This document shows, one piece after another, positions 29,051 through 37,979 of a DNA stretch of 64,000 nt. The notes beneath the pieces are model-generated. The model did no database searches. It was not told the DNA's origin and saw nothing but the letters and a program-made list of their open reading frames with translations. The DNA is taken from the NCBI RefSeq assembly GCF_002093745.1, contig NZ_MTSB01000004.1:310001-374000 (forward strand), written 5' to 3'. Every line of letters starts with the position of its first letter. The first letter of the stretch is position 1. This DNA comes from Pseudomonas graminis. Its GTDB lineage: Bacteria > Pseudomonadota > Gammaproteobacteria > Pseudomonadales > Pseudomonadaceae. The position numbers and the translations under genes are program-made.

Positions 29051-29219
29051 TCACTTTGAAGGGGCCAAAGTGAGCAAAGCCCCTGGCTCCGTTTCCGGCC
29101 CGACTTCGTCGGGTTCCTTCGTCCTGACACTGATCCGGGGGTCGCTGCAACGGGCCATCCATGGCCCGGTGCAGCTAACTCGGCGTCCTACCGAGTTCCC
29201 CCCGGATCAGCGCCAGGAC
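29051..29219. repeat. Pseudomonad palindromic element forming a three-way junction
   Basis: A TCACTTTG/CAAAGTGA hairpin (29051-29073) precedes a 99-bp element. Outer arms GTCCTG...CTGATCCGGGG (29121-29140) and CCCCGGATCAG...CAGGAC (29200-29219) enclose two hairpins: GCTGCA-CGGGCCAT/ATGGCCCG-TGCAGC (29144-29175) and AACTCGG/CCGAGTT (29177-29197). It resembles a known family of pseudomonad intergenic repeats with the CCATCCATGGCCC core. No gene is seen in 28730-29343 outside these repeats. Confidence 0.75.
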
Positions 29220-29343
29220 TCAGCCGTCACTGACGTCGCAATCTGTGTCGTCAGTGCTATCGCGAAAAAACACATCTAAAGCAGTTAGAGCAGTTAGAGC
29301 AGTCACAAACTGCATGCCAGCGCAGTGATACGAAAGACACACA

Positions 29344-30882
29344 TCAATGCCCTCCCCCCGCCGCTGGCCCAGCCTTGGCGGCGAACGGGGGTTTGGCCAG
29401 CCAGACCAGCAGGATCAGGCCTGCGAACACCCAGCCCAGCAGATAGAAGTAATCCACCGTGGACATCATGTAAGCCTGGGCGTTGAGGGTCTGTTCCAGT
29501 TGCGCGTACGCCTGCGGGCTGGCACCGCCCAGGCTGTCGAGGGCGTGGCGGGTGGCCGGGTCGAAGGTGCTGATGTTTTCACTCAGGTAGGCATGGTGCT
29601 GGTTGGCGCGGCGGATCCAGATCCAGGTGGTCAGCGACGCCGCGAAGCTTCCGCCCAGGGTCCGCAGGAAGGTCGCCAGCCCCGAGCCGTCGGCAATCTG
29701 GTCAGGTGGCAGGTCCGACAACAGGATGGTCAGGGTCGGCATGAAGAACAGTGCCACACCGATGCCCATGAACAGTTGCACCATCGCCACATGCTCGAAA
29801 TCCACGTCGGTGTTGAAGCCGGCACGCATGAAGCAACTCAGCCCCATGGCCAGAAACGCCAGCCCCGCCAGCAGGCGCAGGTCGAATTTGTGCGCGTATT
29901 TGCCGACAAAGGGCGACATCAGCACCGGCAGGATGCCGATGGGCGCCACCGCCAGGCCGGCCCAGGTGGCGGTGTAGCCCATCTGGGTCTGCAGCCATTG
30001 CGGCAATATCAGGTTGATGCCGAAGAAACCGGAATAGCCGCCGATCATGACCAGCGTACCAACACGGAAGTTACGGTAGGCAAACAGCCTCAGGTTGACG
30101 ATGGGATGCTTGTCGGTCATTTCCCAGATCACGAAGATGGTCAGCGCGACCAGCGAAATCATTGAGCCGAACAGGATGAAGTTGGACTCGAACCAGTCCA
30201 GGTCATTGCCCTTGTCGAGCACGATCTGCAGCGCACCTACGCCCACAATCAACGCCAGCAGGCCGATGTAGTCCAGCGGCTGACGTGCCGTGCTGACCGG
30301 CCGCTTGGCCATCTGCGTACGCACCACCAGCACCGCGAACAGACCGATGGGGATATTGATGAAGAAGATCCACGGCCAACTGTAACTGTCAGTGATCCAG
30401 CCGCCCAGAATCGGCCCGGCAATAGGCGCAACCACCGTCACCATCGCCAGCAATGCCAGTGCCATCCCCCTCTTCGCAGGCGGATAAACCGCGATCAGCA
30501 GGGTCTGGCTCATCGGATAAAGCGGCCCGGCTACCATGCCCTGCAACGCCCGGAAACCTACGAGCTCCGGCATCGATTGGGAAATGCCGCAAAGAAACGA
30601 CGCCATCACGAACAGAATGGTGGCCCACAGGAACAGCTTGACCTCACCGAAGCGGCGGCTCAGCCAACCGGTCAGCGGCAAGGCAATCGCGTTACTGACG
30701 GCGAACGAGGTAATGACCCAGGTACTCTGCTCCGAACTCACCCCCAGGTTGCCGGCGATGGTCGGCAGCGCCACGTTGGCAATGGTGGTGTCGAGCACCT
30801 GCATGAACGTTGCCAGCGACAGGCCGATGGTACACAGCAGCAAGCTGGGCGGCGTAAAAGAAGCGGGGGCATTGTTGCTCAT
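29344..30882 (-). CDS. emrB: Multidrug MFS efflux pump, EmrB/QacA family (DHA2)
   Basis: A 512-residue inner-membrane drug:proton antiporter with 14 predicted TM helices. It carries the DHA2 motif C-type sequence GPILGGWITDSYSWPWIF and the N-terminal VLDTTIANVALPTIAG; motif A is GWLSRRFGE. With the EmrA-like adaptor it would export hydrophobic compounds through an outer-membrane channel encoded elsewhere. CAGGGATTT precedes the ATG. It is the last gene of the MarR-emrA-emrB operon. Confidence 0.93.
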   Translation of the reverse strand: MSNNAPASFTPPSLLLCTIGLSLATFMQVLDTTIANVALPTIAGNLGVSSEQSTWVITSFAVSNAIALPLTGWLSRRFGEVKLFLWATILFVMASFLCGISQSMPELVGFRALQGMVAGPLYPMSQTLLIAVYPPAKRGMALALLAMVTVVAPIAGPILGGWITDSYSWPWIFFINIPIGLFAVLVVRTQMAKRPVSTARQPLDYIGLLALIVGVGALQIVLDKGNDLDWFESNFILFGSMISLVALTIFVIWEMTDKHPIVNLRLFAYRNFRVGTLVMIGGYSGFFGINLILPQWLQTQMGYTATWAGLAVAPIGILPVLMSPFVGKYAHKFDLRLLAGLAFLAMGLSCFMRAGFNTDVDFEHVAMVQLFMGIGVALFFMPTLTILLSDLPPDQIADGSGLATFLRTLGGSFAASLTTWIWIRRANQHHAYLSENISTFDPATRHALDSLGGASPQAYAQLEQTLNAQAYMMSTVDYFYLLGWVFAGLILLVWLAKPPFAAKAGPAAGGGH

Positions 30883-30945
30883 CGCAAATCCCTGAAAACA
30901 AGTGCGGCACCCCGACCAACGGGTCGGGGTTCACGGATTGGCGGT

Positions 30946-32154
30946 TCAGCGCTGCGCGGCAGTCTTGCCGCCGGAAGCACTGTTCTCGTGAATCAGGCGA
31001 GTGATCAGCGCGTCGGCGTCGGCCAGTTGCTCGGCATACACCTGAGTGCTGAACGCGGCCTGTTTGCGCGGTTGCTGCGCCAGCACCGGGCCGCTCTGAT
31101 CGTGCAGATTGACCTCGACCGTGGTCGACAGACCGATGCGCAACGGATGCCGCGCCAGCTCTTCAGGGTTGATGTGTACCCGCACCGGCACACGCTGGAC
31201 GATCTTGATCCAGTTACCGGTTGCGTTCTGAGCCGGCAACAGCGCGAAGGCACTGCCGGTGCCGGCGCCCAGGCTGTCGATGGTGCCGCTGTACTTCACA
31301 TCGCTGCCGTACAGGTCAGAGCTGATTTCCACCGGCTGACCGATGCGCATCTTGCCCAGTTGGGTTTCCTTGAAGTTGGCATCGATCCACAACTGATCCA
31401 GCGGGATGACCGCCATCGTCGCAGTGCCTGGCTGAATACGCTGCCCCAATTGCACGGTGCGCTTGGCCACGTAACCGGTCACCGGCGCCACCAGCGTGGA
31501 GCGCGCGTTGGCCAGAAAGGCCTGACGCAATTGGGCAGCAGCGGCCTTGACGTCCGGGTGCGAGGAAACAACGGTATCGTCGACCAGTGCCACGCTGGTG
31601 CTCAGCTGTTGCTGAAGGTTGTTCAAGGCACTCTGCGCGCTGGTCAGGCTGTCTCTGGCATGGGACAGCTCTTCCTGAGAAATCGCGCCCCCTGCTGCCA
31701 GGCCGCGGCGACGGTTGTAGTTGTCCTGGGCGGTTTGCACAGCAGCGCGTTGCGCGGCGATCTGTGCTTTCAGCCCGTCGACGTTGCTGTAAAGACCACG
31801 CACCTGACGCACGACCTTGCCCAGATTGGCCTCGGCGCTCTGCAGCGACACCTCGGCGTCGCTAGGGTCGAACTTGAGCAGCACCTGCCCTTCCTGCACC
31901 AGATCGCCATCATCGGCACCAATACTGATGACGGTCCCGGTAACCAGCGGCGTGATCTCGACCACATTACCGTTGACGTAAGCGTCGTCGGTCTCTTCGC
32001 TCCATTGGCCGTAGATCTCGTACCAGGCCCAGATGCCAAGCCCGCAAAGCACGACAATGATCGCAAGCCCGATCAGCAGAAACTTGCGTTTGCCAGGGCT
32101 CGCGTCTTTCTTTTGCGACGGTTCGGATGTGTTTTCGGTGGCGGCAGTGGCCAT
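30946..32154 (-). CDS. emrA: Membrane fusion protein, EmrA/HlyD family
   Basis: A 402-residue periplasmic adaptor with one N-terminal TM helix (about 27-47, KFLLIGLAIIVVLCG). It has a biotinyl-lipoyl half (GTVISIGADDGDLVQEGQVL), an alpha-hairpin coiled coil (about 90-210, rich in Ala/Gln) and a beta-barrel (GYVAKRTVQLGQRIQPG). It links EmrB to an outer-membrane factor. It follows the regulator by 90 bp and precedes emrB by 63 bp. Confidence 0.93.
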   Translation of the reverse strand: MATAATENTSEPSQKKDASPGKRKFLLIGLAIIVVLCGLGIWAWYEIYGQWSEETDDAYVNGNVVEITPLVTGTVISIGADDGDLVQEGQVLLKFDPSDAEVSLQSAEANLGKVVRQVRGLYSNVDGLKAQIAAQRAAVQTAQDNYNRRRGLAAGGAISQEELSHARDSLTSAQSALNNLQQQLSTSVALVDDTVVSSHPDVKAAAAQLRQAFLANARSTLVAPVTGYVAKRTVQLGQRIQPGTATMAVIPLDQLWIDANFKETQLGKMRIGQPVEISSDLYGSDVKYSGTIDSLGAGTGSAFALLPAQNATGNWIKIVQRVPVRVHINPEELARHPLRIGLSTTVEVNLHDQSGPVLAQQPRKQAAFSTQVYAEQLADADALITRLIHENSASGGKTAAQR

Positions 32155-32244
32155 GACGATTACCTTGTAGTCAGCGACGGCGGGGCAGTTGCCAGGGCCT
32201 GTTCAGGACCGCAGGCGGTGAGCAGGCTCACCCTGTCGTAACGT

Positions 32245-32733
32245 TCAGCTGTTGGCTTTGGGATTGAAACTCAAACGAGTGAGCGTGATGTGATCATCAG
32301 CGGCCACCAGCACCTTGGTGAGAATCCGTTGCAGGGTCGCAACCTCCTCCGCATCCAGTGCGGCGAAGGTGTCGTTCATGGCATCGGCACCGATCTGCGG
32401 CAACAGGTCGGACAGCTTCTGCCCTTGCGCGGTCAGCGCGAGACGAACCTGACGACGGTCCGTGGCCGACCGCGCGCGCACGACCAGCCCCTTCTGCTCC
32501 AGACGATCCAGCATGCGGGTCATCGAACCGCTGTCCAGCGACAGGTGCCGACACAACTCCACCGGCGTATCGCTGGAGAACTGGGAAATGATGATCAGCA
32601 CCTTGAACTGCGCAAATGTCACGTCATAAGGCAGCAGGTACTTGTCCAGCATGCGGTCTTTCAGCGCATTGGTGCGGCCGACCAGCAGCCCGATCAGGCT
32701 GGAATCAATATTTTCGGGGCTAAAATGTTTCAA
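32245..32733 (-). CDS. MarR-family transcriptional regulator of the efflux operon
   Basis: A 162-residue winged-helix repressor. The DNA-binding region is about residues 55-105: VELCRHLSLDSGSMTRMLDRLEQKGLV with wing RSATDRRQVRLALT. It heads the operon with emrA and emrB, like EmrR/MprA. Two identical CTGCCTAGGCAG palindromes overlap its promoter, so it is probably autorepressed and released by a drug-like ligand. The ligand is unknown. Confidence 0.92.
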   Translation of the reverse strand: MKHFSPENIDSSLIGLLVGRTNALKDRMLDKYLLPYDVTFAQFKVLIIISQFSSDTPVELCRHLSLDSGSMTRMLDRLEQKGLVVRARSATDRRQVRLALTAQGQKLSDLLPQIGADAMNDTFAALDAEEVATLQRILTKVLVAADDHITLTRLSFNPKANS

Positions 32734-32749
32734 GGGCTCACCGAGATAG

Positions 32750-32799
32750 CTGCCTAGGCAGTGATTACAAAATATTACTGCCTAGGCAGCCGTTGTCAA
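32750..32799 (-). promoter_or_regulatory. Promoter and twin operators of the MarR-emrAB operon
   Basis: On the minus strand TTGACA (32794-32799) and TAATAT (32772-32777) are 16 bp apart. The spacer contains the perfect palindrome CTGCCTAGGCAG (32778-32789), and an identical copy lies at 32750-32761 over the start region. Binding would block polymerase at both places. Confidence 0.8.
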
Positions 32800-32830
32800 A
32801 GCATTTATTAGCTTGCTTACTAAAAGCCCA

Positions 32831-32866
32831 TAAAAAAACGACCGCTGGTGAGGCGGTCGTTTTTTG
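32831..32866. terminator. Bidirectional terminator after miaE
   Basis: AAAACGACCGC pairs with GCGGTCGTTTT (about 32836-32863), with A- and T-runs on both sides, 16 bp past the miaE stop on the minus strand. Confidence 0.88.
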
Positions 32867-32881
32867 GAAGCGTTAAAAGCC

Positions 32882-33493
32882 TCAGGCGGCAGCAGGCACG
32901 CCACTGTGAAAGCGGAACTCCTCGTCCGGGCTTTCGATCAGCTCGCGCTCGGCCAGACGGATCTCCTCGATCTTGGCATCGACATCGGCCTTGTCACCGT
33001 AGCTGTAAGCAAGCTTCAGGTAATCCTGAAAATGCCGTGCTTCTGACTTCAACAGGCCGCCGTAGAATTTGGCCAGCTCTTCGTCCAGGTGCGGCACCAG
33101 CGCGGCAAAGCGTTCGCAGGAACGGGCCTCGACGATGGCACCGACAATCAAGGCGTCGGTCAACCGGTACGGGTTGTGATTGCGCACCAACTTGCGCAGC
33201 GCTCCGGCATAGCGCGCCGAACTGATGTTGGCCATGGGAATCTGGCGCTTGCGGATGATGCTGATCACCTGTTCGAAATGGCGCAGTTCTTCACGGGCCA
33301 GACGCGACATCTTGCTCAGCAGGTCGAATTTGTCGTTGTACTGGAACATGAACTGAAACGCTGCACCGGCCGCCTTCTTTTCGTTGTTCGCATGGTCGAT
33401 CAACAGGATATCCAGGTTGCGCAACGCAGCCTGAACCCAGCTGTCGGGCGTGCGGCAGAGCAGAAAGGCTTCGATTTCAGGGATCGGGTACAT
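32882..33493 (-). CDS. miaE: tRNA 2-methylthio-N6-isopentenyladenosine-37 hydroxylase MiaE
   Basis: A 203-residue non-haem diiron monooxygenase that hydroxylates ms2i6A37 in tRNAs. ATG 33493 (MYPIPEIEAFLLCRTP) is chosen from the family's start and a GTGAGC upstream. Ferritin-like iron ligands are visible in EKKAAGAAFQF, EELRHFEQV (ExxH), EARSCERF and EARHFQDY (ExxH). It stands with the DUF1289 gene upstream on the same strand. Confidence 0.92.
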   Translation of the reverse strand: MYPIPEIEAFLLCRTPDSWVQAALRNLDILLIDHANNEKKAAGAAFQFMFQYNDKFDLLSKMSRLAREELRHFEQVISIIRKRQIPMANISSARYAGALRKLVRNHNPYRLTDALIVGAIVEARSCERFAALVPHLDEELAKFYGGLLKSEARHFQDYLKLAYSYGDKADVDAKIEEIRLAERELIESPDEEFRFHSGVPAAA

Positions 33494-33577
33494 AAGCTCA
33501 CAAGGTGACGGAGAGACAAGGCCCGGCATTATACGAGCAGCACCGAAGGCTCGCGACACAAATACAGGGCCGCACTG

Positions 33578-34048
33578 TCAGGCGCCGAAAGCATCCTTTA
33601 GAAAACCCGGCGCGATGTAGCGCTGATAATGCGCCTCGGACAGCAAGAAGAATTCGCGATCAATCGCGTCGCGCAGCTCGGGCAACGTCCAGTCGCGGAA
33701 CTCGGGCAACAGCACAAAGCCGTAGGCCTCGACCTGACTGATGACCCGCGCACCGCGCGCGATCAACTGGTAGGCCCAGCAGTACTCGGACTGATGCGGC
33801 ACGAAACGGATCTTGCGCTGGGTGAGCTGCATGCGCAGCTTGTCGACATCGAAGACTTCAAGCTTGGCGGTCATGACCTGGACCAGCAATTGCTCCAGGC
33901 GCAGCCAGACGGCTCTTTTTTCGTCTTCGTTATAGCCGTTCCAGTGGATGACCTCGTGATGGAACCGCTTGCAGCCACGGCACACCAGATCCCCGTAAAC
34001 AGTGGAGCAAAGGCCGACGCAGGGGGTTTTGATGATGTAATCGGGCAT
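33578..34048 (-). CDS. DUF1289 family protein
   Basis: A 156-residue protein with the short Cys-rich DUF1289 motif at the N-terminus: Cys10, Cys14, Cys24 and Cys27 in PCVGLCSTVYGDLVCRGC, probably binding a metal or Fe-S cluster. The rest is an alpha-rich region of unknown function (YQLIARGARVISQVEAYGF). No enzyme is assigned to the family. It is 84 bp upstream of miaE in the same direction and may share its transcript. Confidence 0.85.
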   Translation of the reverse strand: MPDYIIKTPCVGLCSTVYGDLVCRGCKRFHHEVIHWNGYNEDEKRAVWLRLEQLLVQVMTAKLEVFDVDKLRMQLTQRKIRFVPHQSEYCWAYQLIARGARVISQVEAYGFVLLPEFRDWTLPELRDAIDREFFLLSEAHYQRYIAPGFLKDAFGA

Positions 34049-34157
34049 GGCAGGCAGGACTGGGGAAGGCGAAACAGACGCGTATGTTAGCCCTTTGTCT
34101 AAGCAAGTTCACCCTCGAAGATGTAGGGGTTAACTTACCTTTAACGAAGTTTTGGCG

Positions 34158-34450
34158 TAGAATCAGCGAGCCTTTTAAGGCGCCAATGTCCGTTGGAAGC
34201 TGTTTTCAAAGCGTCACGAGCACAGTCAGGTTAACCCCGCAGCGCGGCGTCGACAGGCAATTCCCTCATCACGAATGGCCGTGTCGACCGCTCATCCCCC
34301 CGTCCTGCAGGCGTAAAACTTTGAAAACAGCTTCTGTTAGGAATCGCCGACACCCTGCCAACAAGGTTCAATAAGCCTTGCGTGGGCGCGGACGATTTCT
34401 GGATGAGCGTCCCGGACACCCATTTGGGACCACTGATGAGGGTTAATACT
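34158..34450 (+). promoter_or_regulatory. Long acnB leader with a 16-bp inverted repeat
   Basis: A -10-like TAGAAT at 34158-34163 would start a leader of about 280 nt. Within it GAAGCTGTTTTCAAAG (34196-34211) and its exact reverse complement (34319-34334) could close a 107-nt loop. The loop contains two GTCGAC sites. I see no gene in 34049-34450. Confidence 0.5.
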
Positions 34451-37051
34451 GTGCTTGAAGCCTACCGTAAACACATCGAAGAGCGTGCCGCCCAGGGCAT
34501 CGTGCCCCAGCCGCTTAACGCCGAGCAAACCGCAGGCCTGGTCGAGCTGCTGAAAAATCCCCCGGCGGGCGAAGAAGCTTTCCTTGTCGACCTGATCACC
34601 AATCGCATTCCACCGGGCGTTGACGAAGCGGCCTACGTCAAAGCCGGTTTCCTGTCTGCCCTGGCCAAGGGCGAAGCCACTTCTCCCCTGATCGACAAGA
34701 AGCGTGCAACCGAGCTGTTGGGCACCATGCAGGGCGGCTACAACATCGTCACGCTGGTCGAGCTGCTGGATGACGCTACGCTGGCCCCGGTCGCGGCCGA
34801 ACAACTCAAGCACACCTTGCTGATGTTCGACGCATTCCACGATGTCGCCGAAAAAGCCAAAAACGGCAACGCTCACGCCAAGGCTGTCGTTCAGTCCTGG
34901 GCTGACGGCGAGTGGTTCAAGAAGCGCCCGACCCTGGCCGACAAGATCAGCCTGCGTGTCTTCAAGGTCACTGGCGAAACCAACACCGATGACCTGTCCC
35001 CGGCACCTGATGCCTGGTCGCGTCCCGACATCCCGCTGCACGCCCTCGCCATGCTGAAAATGGCCCGTGACGGCATCGTTCCGGACGTACAGGGCTCCAT
35101 CGGCCCAATGAAGCAGATCGAAGAAATGCGCGGCCAGGGCTTCCCTATCGCCTACGTCGGTGACGTGGTCGGTACAGGTTCGTCGCGTAAATCGGCCACC
35201 AACTCGGTATTGTGGTTCTTCGGCGACGACGTTCCTTACGTGCCGAACAAGCGTGCCGGTGGTTTCTGCTTCGGCACCAAGATCGCTCCGATCTTCTATA
35301 ACACTATGGAAGATGCTGGCGCTCTGCCAATCGAATTCGATGTCTCGAACATCAACATGGGCGACGTGATCGACGTCTACCCGTACGAAGGCAAGGTCTG
35401 CAAGCACGACAGCGACGAAGTCATCACCACCTTCGAAATGAAGACTCCGGTGCTGCTCGACGAAGTCCGCGCTGGCGGCCGTATTCCGTTGATCATCGGC
35501 CGTGGCCTGACCAGCAAGGCTCGCGCCGAGCTGGGCCTGCCTGCCTTTGACCTGTTCAAGACGCCAGACCAGCCAGCCGAAAGCACCAAGGGTTTCACCC
35601 TGGCGCAGAAGATGGTCGGCAAGGCCTGCGGCGTAGCAGGTATCCGTCCGGGCACCTACTGCGAGCCGAAAATGACCACCGTCGGTTCCCAGGACACCAC
35701 TGGCCCGATGACTCGCGACGAACTGAAAGACCTGGCATGCCTGGGTTTCTCGACCGATCTGGTCATGCAGTCGTTCTGCCACACCGCAGCCTACCCGAAG
35801 CCGATCGACGTCAAGACGCACCACACGCTGCCTGACTTCATCATGACCCGTGGCGGCGTATCGCTGCGTCCGGGCGACGGCATCATCCACAGCTGGCTGA
35901 ACCGCATGCTGCTGCCAGACACGGTCGGCACCGGTGGCGATTCGCACACCCGCTTCCCGATCGGCATCTCCTTCCCGGCCGGTTCCGGCCTGGTAGCGTT
36001 TGCTGCAGCCACCGGCGTCATGCCGCTGGACATGCCCGAATCGATCCTGGTTCGCTTCAAAGGCAAGATGCAGCCTGGCATCACCCTGCGCGACCTGGTT
36101 CACGCCATTCCTTACTACGCGATTCAGGCTGGCCTGCTGACCGTAGAAAAGAAAGGCAAGAAAAACGCATTCTCCGGTCGCATTCTGGAAATCGAAGGCC
36201 TCGACAACCTGAGCATCGAACAGGCTTTCGAGCTGTCCGATGCGTCGGCCGAGCGTTCGGCTGCCGGCTGCACCATCAAGCTGGCCAAAGAGCCGATCAT
36301 CGAATACCTGAACTCGAACATCACCCTGCTGCGCTGGATGATCGAACAGGGCTACGGTGATCCGCGCACGCTGGAACGTCGTGCTCAGGCGATGGAAGCC
36401 TGGGTCGCCAATCCGGAACTGCTGGAAGCCGACAAGGACGCCGAATACGCCGAAATCATCGAAATCGATCTGGCCGACGTCAAAGAGCCTGTGCTCTGCG
36501 CGCCGAACGACCCGGACGATGCCCGCCTGCTGTCTTCGGTACAAGGCGAGAAGATCGACGAAGTGTTCATCGGTTCCTGCATGACCAACATCGGCCACTT
36601 CCGCGCTGCGGGCAAGTTGCTGGACAAGGTCAAGGGTCAGTTGCCAACGCGTCTGTGGCTGTCGCCGCCGACCAAGATGGATGCTCATCAGCTGACTGAA
36701 GAAGGCTACTACGGCATCTACGGCAAGGCTGGCGCACGCATGGAAATGCCGGGCTGCTCGCTGTGCATGGGTAACCAGGCACGCGTCGAACCGAACGCCA
36801 CCGTGGTGTCGACGTCGACCCGTAACTTCCCGAACCGTCTGGGTGACGGCGCGAACGTCTACCTGGCCTCGGCCGAGCTGGCGTCCGTCGCTTCGATTCT
36901 GGGTCGCCTGCCGACCGTCGAAGAGTACATGGGCTACGCCAACCAGATCGACACGATGGCAGCGGACGTGTACCGCTACCTGAGCTTCGATCAGATCGCC
37001 GAGTTCCGTGAAGCCGCTGCAAACGCCAACATCCCGGCGCTGCAAGTGTAA
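34451..37051 (+). CDS. acnB: Aconitate hydratase B
   Basis: The 866-residue AcnB isomerises citrate and isocitrate in the TCA cycle with a [4Fe-4S] cluster. I use GTG 34451 (translated [16 protein letters not shown]) because AcnB proteins begin there and GAGGG lies 9-10 bp upstream; ATG 34436 in the same frame is the alternative. Order: N-terminal HEAT-like domain, the swivel domain ([16 protein letters not shown]), then cluster ligands in GSCMTNIGH and [10 protein letters not shown]. AcnB family members also bind RNA when iron is low, and pseudomonad acnB is a known target of PrrF small RNAs; both are family knowledge. It ends at a strong terminator. Confidence 0.96.
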   Translation: MLEAYRKHIEERAAQGIVPQPLNAEQTAGLVELLKNPPAGEEAFLVDLITNRIPPGVDEAAYVKAGFLSALAKGEATSPLIDKKRATELLGTMQGGYNIVTLVELLDDATLAPVAAEQLKHTLLMFDAFHDVAEKAKNGNAHAKAVVQSWADGEWFKKRPTLADKISLRVFKVTGETNTDDLSPAPDAWSRPDIPLHALAMLKMARDGIVPDVQGSIGPMKQIEEMRGQGFPIAYVGDVVGTGSSRKSATNSVLWFFGDDVPYVPNKRAGGFCFGTKIAPIFYNTMEDAGALPIEFDVSNINMGDVIDVYPYEGKVCKHDSDEVITTFEMKTPVLLDEVRAGGRIPLIIGRGLTSKARAELGLPAFDLFKTPDQPAESTKGFTLAQKMVGKACGVAGIRPGTYCEPKMTTVGSQDTTGPMTRDELKDLACLGFSTDLVMQSFCHTAAYPKPIDVKTHHTLPDFIMTRGGVSLRPGDGIIHSWLNRMLLPDTVGTGGDSHTRFPIGISFPAGSGLVAFAAATGVMPLDMPESILVRFKGKMQPGITLRDLVHAIPYYAIQAGLLTVEKKGKKNAFSGRILEIEGLDNLSIEQAFELSDASAERSAAGCTIKLAKEPIIEYLNSNITLLRWMIEQGYGDPRTLERRAQAMEAWVANPELLEADKDAEYAEIIEIDLADVKEPVLCAPNDPDDARLLSSVQGEKIDEVFIGSCMTNIGHFRAAGKLLDKVKGQLPTRLWLSPPTKMDAHQLTEEGYYGIYGKAGARMEMPGCSLCMGNQARVEPNATVVSTSTRNFPNRLGDGANVYLASAELASVASILGRLPTVEEYMGYANQIDTMAADVYRYLSFDQIAEFREAAANANIPALQV

Positions 37052-37071
37052 TCACAGCGCGACGCGTCAAA

Positions 37072-37103
37072 GGAACCCCATCTTCGTGATGGGGTTTTTT
37101 TTG
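37072..37103 (+). terminator. Terminator of acnB
   Basis: AACCCCATC (37074-37082) pairs with GATGGGGTT (37088-37096), followed by T8. Confidence 0.92.
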
Positions 37104-37159
37104 CGCTCAAGTAACCCGTACCTGTATTTTTCACATTCGCATGGCTATAGTGGCAGCCC

Positions 37160-37325
37160 TTGTTGGGGAGTAGCCTGCTCTTGACTCCGGTCACTGAGCG
37201 TTCGCATCAACATTCTCGGCTGCATGCCGTGGTGCGGACACCTTCTGGTTGGCGAGACCAACGATGCATCCATGCCTAAAGTCGGGCGTGTGGTTGCGTC
37301 GTTGACTCATAGCCCGACTGGATAT
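37160..37325 (+). promoter_or_regulatory. yybP-ykoY manganese riboswitch upstream of mntP
   Basis: The leader has the conserved GGGGAGTAGCC (37164-37174), the CATCAACATTCTCGGC block (37205-37220) and GTTGGCGAGACC (37249-37260), which match the E. coli mntP yybP-ykoY element as I recall it. A terminal hairpin GTCGGGC (37281-37287) with GCCCGAC (37312-37318) lies against the mntP ribosome site, so control is likely at translation. Manganese should favour the open form. TATAGT at 37146-37151 may be its -10 box. Confidence 0.82.
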
Positions 37326-37329
37326 AACC

Positions 37330-37899
37330 GTGAACCCGATTTCCCTCCTCTTTCTCGCGCTTGCCATGTCCACGGACGCCTTTGCTGCGGCCCTTGGTAA
37401 AGGAGCAAGCCTGCATAAACCGCGCTTTATCGAAGCGCTGCGTACAGGCCTGATTTTCGGTGCTATCGAGACCATTACCCCGGTCATCGGCTGGGGCATC
37501 GGTCAGGTAGCGGCTCGTTTTGCAGAAAGCTGGGACCACTGGATCGCGTTCACACTGCTGCTGGTGCTCGGCCTGCACATGATCTACAACGGCCTCAAGC
37601 AGGACGAGGACGACGGGCAGGAAAAACCTGGCTCGCACTCCTTCTGGATCCTCGCCGTCACCGCGTTCGCCACCAGTATCGATGCCCTGGCGGTCGGCGT
37701 AGGCCTGGCGTTTGTCGACGTCAACATCATGGTGGCGGCCCTGGCGATCGGCCTGGCGACTACCGTCATGGTCACCCTCGGCGTGATGCTGGGCCGCGTG
37801 CTCGGGACGATGGTTGGCAAACGTGCCGAGATCATTGGCGGCATCGTGCTGATCATCGTCGGTGCAACCATCCTCTATGAACACCTGTCGGCAGCCTGA
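37330..37899 (+). CDS. mntP: Manganese efflux pump MntP
   Basis: A 189-residue inner-membrane Mn2+ exporter with six predicted TM helices in two repeated halves. Each half begins with the family motif: [17 protein letters not shown] (about 9-25) and [19 protein letters not shown] (about 111-129), whose Asp residues line the metal path. The start is GTG 37330 (translated [15 protein letters not shown]). The riboswitch upstream supports the manganese role. It converges with gdhB. Confidence 0.94.
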   Translation: MNPISLLFLALAMSTDAFAAALGKGASLHKPRFIEALRTGLIFGAIETITPVIGWGIGQVAARFAESWDHWIAFTLLLVLGLHMIYNGLKQDEDDGQEKPGSHSFWILAVTAFATSIDALAVGVGLAFVDVNIMVAALAIGLATTVMVTLGVMLGRVLGTMVGKRAEIIGGIVLIIVGATILYEHLSAA

Positions 37900-37912
37900 T
37901 GCCCGACGGCGC

Positions 37913-37948
37913 ATAAAAAACCCGCATCTTTCGATGCGGGTTTTTCAT
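37913..37948. terminator. Bidirectional terminator between mntP and gdhB
   Basis: AAACCCGCATC and GATGCGGGTTT (37918-37943) pair perfectly over 11 bp around TTTC, flanked by A6 and T5. Confidence 0.9.
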
Positions 37949-37979
37949 GAGTACAGCCTGTTACAGACCGGTCAATCCA

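Noticed and set aside
28748..29279. Short open frames across the 116-bp repeats and the palindromic element
   Set aside because: They are translations of repeated DNA, lack ribosome sites, and the duplicated unit is not read in a stable frame.
34337..37045. 900-codon open frame antisense to acnB
   Set aside because: acnB is unmistakable on the other strand; the antisense product has no recognisable motifs or start signal.
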